From: Lethocerus indicus
Lineage: Eukaryota; Arthropoda; Insecta; Hemiptera; Belostomatidae
NCBI GenBank assembly: GCA_019843655.1
Contig: JACDQD010000002.1
Coordinates: forward strand, 12,671,154-12,735,153
Length of the DNA stretch: 64,000 nucleotides
Direction of reading: 5' to 3'
A model generated the notes under the pieces. It did no database searches. It saw only the letters and a program-made list of their open reading frames with translations, and was not told the DNA's origin. Within the stretch, counting starts at the first letter, position 1, and the number at the start of each line of letters is the position of its first letter. Of the stretch, positions 45,592 through 58,355 are shown one piece after another. The position numbers and the translations under genes were made by a program.

Positions 45592-45700
45592 TGCGCATGC
45601 GGGCAGGGGCGCCTCCCTTCATATAGATCCCCGGCCAACAGACCACATTCTACTCCAGACCCCCACATACCTAACACCAACCAAGACACATAACGTAAGT
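45592..45700 (+). promoter_or_regulatory. Putative promoter and non-coding first exon of the ITG-like precursor gene
   Basis: TGCGCATGCG (45592-45601) matches the NRF-1/Ewg palindrome, followed by CATATAGA (45620-45627), a TATA-like box. The sequence beyond it is exon-like, without ATG, and ends ACATAAC|GTAAGTACATAG with the donor at 45695. The first coding exon of the ITG-like gene has an acceptor (GGCAG, edge 50890) only three bases before its ATG, so a non-coding exon upstream is required. Linking the two across a 5.2-kb intron is inference. A second donor-like GTGAGG lies near 45534. Confidence 0.45.
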
Positions 45701-48700
45701 ACATAGATTAAGGCGGGTATCAAGTTCGACCTTATGTAGTATATTGCATTTCTTAGTTGATACAGCGGCGTATTTAGTTTGTGAGGAATCGAATCCTTAT
45801 ACCGTTATTAGAAAGAAAACAATAACTGAAATAAAGCGTTAACTATTTTCTGGGTAATAGTAAATCAACGATGCTTTTGTTTATTATTTGCTGAATATTT
45901 ATCTCTGTCAAATTTAGACTTACAAAACCTGAAGTCACACGTTATTTATTAATATTGAGATGGAAAATTGGCGACAAATTGCTTGGAGGGATTTCAAATT
46001 TTACTCATGAAAGTTCGGTCGATAATTCCTAAATACGCCGCTATTCTGTTAACGTTAATTTGGGAATATTTTCTGGATATGTTCAATATGTAGGTGCGAT
46101 ATAATTGATAGTATATGTACTGCTATATAGACGTAAGAGCATAAAAATACTAGATTTGTTTAGGAAGATCTATCGTTGCACAACACATGTACGATACTTT
46201 GGGCGTTCTGTCTTTTGTTTGGTAAAAAGAATAACGAATAATAATAAAAACATTTCTCGTTGGTAAAGAAATATATCTGCCTAGTTTTTATATTTTTAAT
46301 GCCGACATATATCAGCAACACAGAAATATCTTCTTTCTGATTGTGATAACAGTTATCTACAATAAAAAAATATTCAATAGAAAATGATAAGTTTAAAAAA
46401 ACATTCAGGCGTGTATACATATCGTATATGTATATCTTTACATACATATATATATACTACCTATAATAAGACATTAATAATTGTGTGATTATTGTATGAT
46501 TGTAATCATACAATTATTAATACCTCAACCTATAACTACACAAAAATAATGTGCTTATGGTGTCCGATCTCCATTCCATTTCCAAGCACAATTATCTGAG
46601 TGATATATCGGTACATGGGTTCGGTCGTTAGATCTATCTAAACCTCCGAAAATCCTCAACTGCGATGTACTCATCGCTGGACCTGCTACATCTCCAAAAG
46701 GTGAGTTTACAAATAAGAGATGCCGAAATATAAATCGACCACAGGAAAATCTATTTTATGAATTAGAAAAATGCCTCATATAGTTATATCTTTAAATAAT
46801 TACTTTACCTCTCCTTTTATTCTACTTCATTACTTAAATTATTAAAAATAAGCGACATCGATCAATTGAATGGTCATTACACACAAAGAAGCATATTTCA
46901 TGTCAACTGCACCATATCCATACCTAACACGCTCTTATCTTTGTTTTAACTATTACCAATCTTGTACTGTTTACAATTCAAGTAGAGAATAGGAAAAACT
47001 GTGATATATTCAAAAGCCTTTTCAAATTGTTACGGTTGGTACATAGTTGACGGCCTAGAACATGCCAAACTGGATGCAGTGAAAAACAAAAGGTTAATTG
47101 GCAAGAACTATAACTGCGACAAATGATTTCGTGTATCATAAAAATACAAGGAGTCTGTCATAATATATTTGTCTTATATGTTATTGAAACCACAGAGAAC
47201 ACTCCTTTATCACTTCTAGGTTACATCTTGAATATAGGTTAGATCTCTGAATTTAGAATTATTCTCGTTAGACCCTTACCTTATTTTAAATTTTTTCTAA
47301 TCCTATTAATTGTCTATTTAAACTGTACTGATATTTTTTTATGACTTCTTCTGCCTAGTCGACTAATTGGATTAAGAATAAGATCAAATGAGTACATATT
47401 ATCCGTTTAGAAATGAACATTTCCTCATAGAGAGATAAATACAATTATAATCTTAGTATCAATTTCTTCAGTTACCAGGACTTCAGTAATTTTCCCTAAG
47501 TAAGTAGCAAGACCTAGGTAAGTCCATCACGTCTATTTCCTTCCGGGTCAACATTGCGATATTTCTATTCGATCCCAAAGAGCTACCCTCGCGGAAACGC
47601 TTTACATATGTTTATATACAAACGTGCATTAATAATTACAGGACAGTACAAAACTGGAGTTGAAAAATGGTACATATCGGATTACCAACGTTTGCCGGTT
47701 TTGAAATGTAGAGACGAAAGTAAAAATATGGGAGGTATAGTTAAAATAAATTCTGCCGCATTCCATTTTGAAATAACATAAGATTAATATTTTGACCAAA
47801 AGTAGGCATTTGAAGTTAGGTAAATTTAATATAAAATGTAAATGAAGGAATATTTGATTCACTCCTTTTTTAATATGATCATAAGATTGTACAGAACAGA
47901 TACAGGATAGATATAGAAAGTTTGTGGCTCCAGTAAATTGTCATTTTGGTGGTATTCTGTTTATTTACATAGCATTCCCCAACTGTTCCTCGAAGTTTCG
48001 AAATACTGAGAGGCATGCCTACTTAATAGGTATATAGGTCTCTATGAATCCCTATCGGACAATAACCTTAAATTACGTCTACCCCGTAAAAAATCAATAC
48101 AAATGACCTACGGTACATTAGGATGAAATAAAAAACATTTAAAAAAATAAAATAATGAAAAGAAATAAAACATTCCACATAAATAATTCCACGTAATTTT
48201 CATGTTTTATCAAATGAGCGAAGGTTTTCATGACCACAATTTCAGTGACTTCTCTTCCCCCCTGGATTTCTTCTGGGTTTTTAATTTTATCCTTATATTG
48301 TGAATTAAAAACAAATATTTTAATTATTTTTTTATTGATAAAATATTATTGATAAGTGTATTCAAAATAATTGTCCAAATCAGAATTGACTTCGGTTGTA
48401 TGGTTGTATTTCCTGTTTTTTTTCCTGTTAGAAGAAATGAACGAGTCAATCTGTCATTGTGATTTATTTCTATGTTTGTATTGTTTGAACATTTTATTCG
48501 CTATTTACTATTTATTTTTCATACACATTCAGCTGTTAACTCAATAAATGTTCAGGAAAGAACAATAGAATTTAAATTATGCAATTTATTTATTTCTTAG
48601 AGTCAATAGCAACATCCCTTCTCCCAGGACTGATATTACTGTGTATTAGTAATACGTAAAATTATAAAATACACATTGGGGTCTTCTTCTACAAAAATAT

Positions 48701-50889
48701 TCCCTGTTTTTGTGCTTTACATACTTGTTTTCTATTTAGAAAATAAATTTTTTCATTAGTTGAAAAATTCTAAAGTGCTTAAATTCTTGCTAAAGAAGAA
48801 AAACTTCGAAATTCAATAAAAAGGTGGTTATTTTAAGAGTTCGGATTTATTGAATCATTATCAAACATTGTTCTGTGTACTACGAAGAATTGGAAGTGAT
48901 CTTTCGTCACATTCAGTAAACTTCCAAGACACAATTTAACCCCTGTTTCAAACACTTTTTCAGCCATTTCTCAATGTTGTATTTTTATATTTATAGAAGA
49001 CATTTTAGACAGCATGACAACATAATAGAAATATTGATATCTCTTATTTGGCTAGTTATATTTACAATATAATATAAATTAATAAATCGTCGCAACATGC
49101 AGGGGTGCAAAAATTCAGGTAATATCAGCCGAGGTGTAACAATTACATTGTTTTGTTATTGACGCGGGTGCGCGCGATGTTTGTTTTAGTAACAATTAGG
49201 ATTACTAAAAAAAAAGGAAGAGTTTAGAGTGTGACCTGACATATGAAACAGACGATGGGAAACAATCCACTGGTTACTATCAATTAAAGAAATACCGATA
49301 TAAAGTTATTGTATTGAAAGAGAAAAATTGAAAACTCATGAGTGGTTTTAATTTCTCAATGTGCAACGAAATCATCCTTGCACTCATGAACCTGATGAAC
49401 ACTTTTTGGTACTTGAAAAATTGAAAATTATTATTGGAAAATATTATATTCAAGTAGGACATTTGGAATAATGAAAAAATGTCATCCTTTCAATTATATA
49501 GAACATTAAATATAATTATTTAAATCTATTCATCAGCATCTTCAATTAACTTACACTGAATTATGATTTAAACTTTCATTGTAAATGTTTGGCTACATTT
49601 AGTTAAATCATTGGACGTAGTATATTGGTTAGTATGATTTGTCATTTAATTTATTTTATTAAATAAATTTGTTTGCGTACCATTATAGTAAAATGAGTAT
49701 AAAACGTAAACTATAATATTGCACTTTGATAATACACCCAATTCTTATCTCGCCCATCTCCTTAAAAGATATGGAATTTTTAGATTAAAATTGATCTGAT
49801 TTATTATGTTTTTATCTCAGTATCGTATATGGCTAGATTCGTCATTGTTATAGGTCTAATTATGCTGTTGTAGTGTTAACGTTAGCGGCATGGAGATAGT
49901 TTGGATAGCTAGAGCGGATAGGTATTGGCGTAAACGCTTTGCTGTTTGCAGATTGGCGGGGACGATGCCGCGGCGGAGTTAGTCGCGCGCGTCTCTAGAA
50001 CACGTTCTATTTTCAAAGCGCGGAAGCTGTAATTTAGCGACAAGTCTAACGCAATTTGGCCCCTAGCCATATCTATGCCACCACACTTAGCCCGAACCCC
50101 GCACAAAGCCACCACCCAATAAATACGCGCTACAATAAATAATCAATTGGGAAAACCTGATTTTTATCGCGTACACAGTCCTTTGACGAGCTACAATGTG
50201 GTTCCAAAGTTCAAATAATATTAGCATTAGGAGCTAACAAAGTACCGAATGTTATAAGAGAGAATAAAAGTATAAAGGGAAATTCCTAGTGGTGGGTACA
50301 TGAGCTTCTGTGGTAGTTATAATCACCAATCGAAACTGCCTACATTTCCTTTCTGTTAATATCATGATTGATTTTTAGGCGTTGTGTAAACTTTTAACTC
50401 TTTTAATTTGTGTAATTCTTATTTAAATTTTACAGTTGCATTGCGCAATTAATTCGTGTCATTTCATTACATAACAGAAACCTTCTCCGGGTGATCAAAA
50501 TTGAGCGAAGAGCTGAGTGATATATGTAACATATCACAATAGATGCCTTAATAATATATGAACTAATGTAGCGTAGGTGTTACCCGAACTCATTCATTTT
50601 TGTAGTATGCATTCAATAATACAGACAAACCAGTGAAAATAAATATACCATGAAATGTCGGGTCGTGAGTTCATGATGAATAACATTAATACATACTGAT
50701 TCATTACTAATACATTAATATATTGACCATCAAGTTTTCTATTTATTTCATCCATCAATCCCTCTTGTATTTATTTGTAATGATGAAATGCACAAATACC
50801 GACTTAAGGATATAGGATTAAGACTAGGGACGGTGGGGTTTGGAAATGAGCTGTGGTTAGGTTTGTTTTAATAAAGGGGCGATTGGCAG
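45701..50889. other. Probable first intron of the ITG-like gene
   Basis: No coding exon was recognised. It contains an AT-rich inverted repeat (46473-46484 with 46510-46521) and a CpG-richer block at 49.87-50.13 kb that could be a second promoter or an enhancer. Otherwise it is AT-rich sequence without identifiable elements. Confidence 0.4.
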
Positions 50890-51045
50890 AAAATGGGCGG
50901 ACTGAGGATCAGCTTGGTGGCTTTGATGTGGGTCAGCTCGGCGCTCGGCTGGGGCGGACTCTTCAACCGGTTCAGCCCCGAGATGCTCTCCAACCTCGGC
51001 TACGGGGGCCACGGCTCCTCATTCAGGGTCCAGCCCTTCTTGCAG
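50890..51045 (+). CDS. ITG-like: ITG-like exon 1 of the coding region
   Basis: The acceptor GATTGGCAG precedes AAAATGG; the ATG is at 50893. It encodes the signal peptide (MGGLRISLVALMWVSSALG) and the conserved FNRFSPEMLSNLGYGGHGSS block, ending FLQ|GTAATT in phase 0. GC content is far above the flanks. Confidence 0.9.
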
Positions 51046-53539
51046 GTAATTTACAACGATTTTAAGTCATTATTTTTATTCTCATTTCAAAATCCCGGTT
51101 TTCGGCTCATTTTAATGACCAATAAGTAGTACGCCTCCATTTCATTCTCGCAACGTATGGAGTAGCACGTTTACAGACACATAGGAATTCGTGTCCTCAG
51201 TTTTGGCGAATAAATCGTAAAAACTATATTTTGAGAGAGGTTTCGAAAGCGGATAACAATTTAAAGTATATATTAGATGACTGTACATATCAAGAGCGGA
51301 GAAAGAGGATACAGTACTAGCCTCAGCTTAAATTGAACGTATAACTAAAATTATTGAAATTTGTGTGCTTGTAACAGTATTTCTGTGCAAGTGTTACACC
51401 GAAGATTCGCCCCCTTGAATGAAAGAGTAGATCGAATGAAAGTTATCGAAAGAAATTGGTTGTAAAGGCCATGGAACACAGCTTGTACCCGGATACTCTG
51501 GAACCGCCGCAGGAGCACTCTGACCGAATGTCGCTTAAGCAACATGAAATAACAACAAAAAGGGGCCCAGGGGTTCGGTCAGAAAGGTTATCCTTACCAT
51601 TCAGAAGTCGCCAGTGATTGTACGAGGGCTATCCTTAAAGAAAGGTATCCAAAGCGGCGGGGACGTAGAGAAACTGTTTTGTTTGAACGCTACCGCAAAG
51701 TTCGAACTTGGCGCGGTTATTCCATTTTAGAACGCAAAAGGCGTTAAACCGGTTGAAATTCATTGCCAATTGACGGAGGTGTACGGACAGTCGTGCATTG
51801 ATGACAAAAACGTTCGCGAATGGTGTAGAGAGTTTACAGCCGGTCGTACTGCAATATGAGGTTCAACGCTTCCTGAAGGAAATAGTGGGCATCTGGCATA
51901 ACACCGCAATTCTAAAATTGGAAATCTTCTACAACATGGGCTAAAATCACTTTCAATGTTTTGGGACAAAACGTATAACTGACATAAAATGGTTGGTTAT
52001 ATTAATAATAAAACGTAATCGAAATCCCTATTGCTAATCCCATATCGCCCACTGAGGTATTGCTCCGTCCCACTGGAATTAATAATACCACGATGCCGGT
52101 CCAAGATGCATTACATAGCAGTTTTAATTAATGACTAACCGAGTTATCTGTTTGTTTTTGTTTTGAGGGAGGGGGCGGGGGCGTGGAAAGTGTGCAGGAG
52201 GTGCAGGAGAACGAGGACGAGGGCCCATGCTACGGCCGCAGGTGCACCGCCAACGAGCACTGTTGCCCGGCTCAAGTCTGCATGGTTGACTTACACGGAA
52301 GTCAGTATTTATATTCCTTAATTATTAATTACGTGTTTGAGTCATGTGCAAAACACGAAGAGCCAACAATAAAATCATCACCCTTTCTGCATAACGATAA
52401 ATCTTCCGCGTACTTTACATTTTCAAAATCGACTTGAACCTAAATACAGGCCCCTGTGGAGTATAATAAAAAGAAGTCTCGTTTTCATAAAATTTTCATT
52501 TTAAAACCATTCAACCATTTTTGTGACTTTTTTGGGCAGTTTGATGCATATTATTTATTTTAAACACTGCGCTGATAAAGATCACAGGTTAATCGAGTAT
52601 TCCCAACTGGAGACATTATTTACTGTTGATTGCAGTAATTTGCAACTCGCAATTATTAAGATGCGCAAATACAGGATATTATAGTAAATTACTTACGCAC
52701 TACTGTTACTTTTCTCTTATGAATGGCGCAGTAACGCCACTAAATTACTGCTGTTGTAAGTAATGTTGTTGTTTGGAAGTGCTGTTGCTGAGTTTTAAGC
52801 CGATTAGACGGCCTGGTTTTTTCTTTTCGACATTCACCAGCCGGATGTTTCTGGGGTTGGAGGTCATTATGGGAATAGTGCCTAGAGGCGTCCTCGCGTG
52901 ATCCTCCAAATTAACTTCCCACTTTGACGGGATTCTAATGTCAGGCCACTATTCCGCAATGTACATGGCAACCAATTAAAAACTATTTCGGCCTCCGACG
53001 TTCAAATTTTGATGTAATTTATATGGAGATTTAAAGCCATGTCAACCTCTTTAATCTAATTGAATTTAACAAAACGGTTCAACTCCCTGGCACTGACAGG
53101 CCTTACAGGATATTCTGTTGTCTCTCCTCATAGAAAAACTGATATTCGATTCAATCCTGGTGTGCATCGCTCGTTAAACCTTATTTTCAATTCACAGAAA
53201 ATTCAAATGATTGCTCATTAAGATAGAAAATATATAAAGAATATAAATATCCGCTGCTGTTGGTTATAAATATGTTTCATGGTCTACATGAATGGGAGTA
53301 TACATGATACCTGCAAGGCCTCCTTTATCAAACTGTTCTTCGAGGTTAACTATATGTTCCGCATTACAATTCGCAAATGTTAAATTATTTCCTCTACGCA
53401 ACTGTTACACAGGTTGCTTTTCTACAAACTTCACGCACTCGGTCTATGTATTGTAGAACTCATTTGAAGTACTGAAACATTCTGTTGAATTTTTTTTTTA
53501 CTTATCCAATTATGGATATGGTGGTATATGACCCTATAT

Positions 53540-53603
<64 letters not shown>

Positions 53604-56600
53604 TACATATTAGCTCGTAGTTATAGGGGAACAGAAATCCCATTACAGGAGTTGCGATATTAGACCCACATGCGCATCGTCAGGTAGTATAGTTACACAC
53701 CGTACTTTACACACATACGACATTTATATAAATGAGAAAATGATTTTCGTGACTTTTTAGTGTTGCCTTCTCCTTAAAATGGGACGGGGAGTTGTTTTAC
53801 AATTCCATTATTATTTTGCGTCATCATTTTCGAGCCCTTATTGTATCATAGTCAAACTCGTATATGTCGTTTCGGTTGCTTTCCGTTTTATAAAACTGGC
53901 GAAGTCAGAAAAGTGGTCATGAGGGAAGGAAGGTCAAGTAGGCGGAGCTCAAGTGGGACCTCGCTAGGCTGGCATACACTACCAGGCCCGGGCACTAAAT
54001 ATTTAAAGAAAGCGGTGCTTTCATAATTGTGTTCCTGTCTATAATATTGATTACAGGCCCGATATATAAAAATGATTTTTTATAGTTAAACTGTGTCTCG
54101 CTAATATAGCGGAGACAAAGAAAGCAAGATGCAATAAAGTATACTCCGTTTTCTTCCCCACAAATACCTTAAACTCAATCTGGCTCCTTACTATTTATAA
54201 TTGTATATATATATGTATATAACTATTCTTATTGTTAACCTGAACCATTAGAGACGTCGTTTGCTATGGGGAATTTTCTCCACTTTGCTATGATAGCTTC
54301 CATGTTCCCAGTGGGTATCTGCGTGTTTGCCTACGGTCTTGGCCAGGGTGAACTTTGCAGGCGACACACGGACTGCGACACGGGGCTCATCTGCGCCGAT
54401 ACCGCCGATACTAAGACCTGTCAGCCTCCTTACACCGCTCCAAAGCAGTACAGTGAGTAATTTTCACACGAATAAACATTAAGCGCTTCTCATTCTTCTT
54501 TATCCCTATCCCTTCGGAGTGAAACCGGAATGGTGATTAGTTGCAGTCCATTTGAAATATTACGAATTAAATGAATAAAATATCATTTCGCGAATGCCGC
54601 AGATTTTAAACATCGCTAACTTTTTCCGTAAGCTAAAATAATTCAATTAGATTGGTTAACAACGTATATATAGTACTAGCAAACTCAGCCTACGTAGTGT
54701 TTTGACAGTGCGGTCAGTGTTCTGACCGGTTTGATCGATTCAAAGAATGCCAACTATGTAGTCGTCTCATTTGTACATTTTTCTATTTTTATTTATTAAT
54801 ATATATGGGAACTTACGTACGATGGAAAGAGGCGGCAAACGCTTTAAATTCGCCTAGGGCGTGTCCTTTTCAACAAGTGCGACGGCGTCTCTAATGCAAC
54901 GGATTGGGACTCGCTTGGCTGTCGGAGGCTCCGACACGCTATGCGGTCATTAGCCCAACCCCCGACACAAGATAACGCACATCATTGCCAAAATAAAATA
55001 AACCTGGGTTTTCTGTTAGTTCATTACTGTAGCTTCCTAGTTTTTGCTCGGACCCGCTTACAATCCATTTTAGCTACTCCACAATTGTCTTATTAGTATC
55101 TTACGGTCAGCAATGTCCTGCCATCCTACTGAAATATTCATTACGCATTTATATATTTATAGGAAAAATATTGTCCGCGATTTTTTTTCGCTAGTCCTTC
55201 TGGATTAAAATAGATTATTTGTCAGTCTACAATTATCAGACAGATGATATGCCCGTAAATTAATTCCGTATTTGCGTTATATAAAATTATAAAACAATGT
55301 GTGCGGGAGGCTAGTAATTCATTAACGGTAAAAGCATGCCACATCCACAGATATTTTCTGTCTCTACTCATTTTCTGTAATGATACTGCACTGTTGCTAC
55401 TAAGAACTGTGTACTCACATCTAGGCCTAGTATAAGACTAAATCAACGAGTGGATAAAATAATCATTGCGAATTCTGTTAGCCAGCAATGAAAATTAATT
55501 ATTTCAGGCGAGGAATGTACAATGAGCAGCGAGTGCGACATCCACAAGGGTCTGTGCTGTCAATTCCAGAGGAGACACCGTCAAGTCGCCCGCAAGGTAA
55601 CTCAGATATATTATTTAATAAATTCTAACGAAAATATTTATTTTCAAAAATTACGCGTAACAAAATACTACAAAATAATTCCTTTAACTTTACAATAAAA
55701 GGTATCCGATTCTTATAATAAAGATATAACATAATCGCGCAAACTATAATAATGAATTATTTTATGTTACAACGGTGCAAATAATGTCGGATCAAAACAA
55801 AATAAGGTATACACCTAGAAGGAACGCATTCCACTGTTTTCTAATAAGATGTTTGCATATAGTGTGCAGCCGTTACCCTGCTACTATCAAATATTTTGTT
55901 TTATCTGATATTCTTGAACAACATAGTAATAACTGTGCAATCCACAGCAACACGAAAGCTCCAAGTTATAGTCACGGATAACAGTTTTCTTCCCATATGC
56001 GTTTTTAAAATGGGTACTATGTCTATAATCTGTTTCAAGGTGAAATAATAAACCACGTTTCTTTTCTTAATACGGGATTTTTTCTTTAAAATAAAGTAAG
56101 ATAAATTAACCCGCATTGAAACAGGACTTGTACACGAGTGCAGTATCTCACGAACAGTATCTTACTTGAAATAGGATCACGTGCGCAAATTGTGTTGGGT
56201 CCAGAGAACCCCCAATGCCACTCATTGGATAAGGCATTGATTGACATATCTGCAAGCCCTCAAGTCCAAATGTAGGATCATTAGCGTAATCTATCAGCTG
56301 ATTTTTGTTTCTATTTTACTACAAAACAAGTGGTCTTGTCATGATTGGTGTAATGTGTATTTCGTTTCAATAAATAAGGACTGTATTTAATTGAGATATG
56401 CGTAGATCACAAATATGTGAAAGAACATAAACATGTGAAATTTTTAAATTAGGATAAAAAGTATACTTAAAGGAATCATTAAATACAACGTCCTTAATTC
56501 TACATAGTCTCTGCCGACTCGTGCTTATTAAAATTTGAATCGAGTTAAATTACGAGTTATAGTATATTATATATCTATACCACGAATTACATTTCCTATT

Positions 56601-56713
56601 TTATTTCAATTTAATAATTTTAATAAATTTTATTTTATCAGAAAAAGCTAACCGCGGAAAGAAGTTATCTAACCGGTGACAGTAAGCCAGTACTTCCTGA
56701 ATAAATAACATTC

Positions 56714-56792
<79 letters not shown>

Positions 56793-58309
56793 TATTTAAC
56801 GTTGAGGATATAGCTAAATAATTTCCATCATGTGGTAATTTTTAATCGAGATTCGATTTTAAGAGGGGACAACCACAAGTACGCATATTTTATTACAAAT
56901 TTATTTCTCGACGCTATTTCAGCTTTTGTGGCGTGTTCTGTTTGCGGCGAACCTATTGCTCACTTTACATTAAGGATATTATACAACTGTTGCTTTCGAG
57001 TTATGAAGCCAGGCCAAATTTCAAAAACCACGAATCGTGCCGCCGATTCGTATTTTCTACAGTCCCATAAACGATAATTTCGACAATAAGTCACTTTTTT
57101 ATAGATAATAGGAACAAGTCTAAGGGGGTAATGGAGTGGGAGGTCCACCAGGACTTGGAACTCCCGACAGGAAATCTAGTCATCCAACCTCGATGCTGTT
57201 GACAAACTGAAAAATAATAGAAAATGAAAATGAAACTGAAAATTAATTCGATGCGATTTTTATATTTGTCCTGGATATATAAACATGAGATTAGGTTTGG
57301 TAATTAGTGAAAAAGTCTCTCTGCTCAATTAAATTTACCACGCTCTTTAAGGAACCTACTCCTAACTACTTAAAATACCACAAGTAATATATTTCCTTAG
57401 TAATATATTCATAGTAATATATTCCTCAGATCAATAGAAAATAAGACGAAAAAAATATAGTAGTGTTAGGCATTGGTAAGATGAAAAAATATTGAGATTA
57501 AAGTTGATTTTGGAAACAGTAACTGGAGACATATGAATGCCATAACTTTCGATCCCTATAAAATTATCCACTTTTGTTACTTCTACTATGATTAAGAAAA
57601 ATAAATGTTTACCCAGCGCTGCTTCTACATTCCCGTTTTACAGTTCTGTATATTTTAATGTATAGGCCTGGGAACAAAAATAATTGACTCTTTTCATTCA
57701 GTGAGAGATGGACAAACATTTAAACAGATTAGAACCTCCCTCTGTTGCTAGGTAACTTGTATCGAGCGGTCTCTTCCCAGCGATGTAACCCAGTACACCC
57801 ACTGGCTTGGCTACATTCTAAACTACTAAAACAACTAAAACTAAACAACTAAAACTATAGCTAATGTTATATTCAACTTGTATGAAATTTTTTATTTTCT
57901 ACCCTATCAACCGTTATAAGGTTTCATTCTGAAATTCTAGAAATTGTAATTATCTGACTAATACGGACCATTATTTTATTTTAGATTTCAAAAGCTAGAT
58001 TTCAATCAAATCAATTAATGTAATAATAAAGGATAACCTTTATTCAGAAATAAATTATAGCTTTAGATACATACAAATTCTTTACCTATTATCTCGTGAC
58101 GTAAATTAACAGCCGAAAGTATCTGGCCTTACGTACGTTCTTTAAATGTCCGTGATAATTCTGTTCAGAAAGAAATATGAATAAATACCTTCCGTCAGTA
58201 CTAGTAGACTGAGATTACTGGAACACGCATTTTTTTATTACTGCTTGCCGCTGTCAGATCCGTTGCACTCGATAAGGCAGTAAATCACGATAGTTAGCAC
58301 GAGTTTGAA

Positions 58310-58355
<46 letters not shown>

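Noticed and set aside
46473..46521. AT-rich inverted repeat as a possible terminator or MITE
   Set aside because: Low complexity and nested partial repeats make chance likely.
50853..51065. Second plus-strand frame overlapping the first ITG-like exon
   Set aside because: Out-of-frame shadow of the signal-peptide exon.
51351..51969. Two minus-strand frames in the first ITG-like intron
   Set aside because: The second is the antisense of the mariner-like relic; the first lacks motifs.
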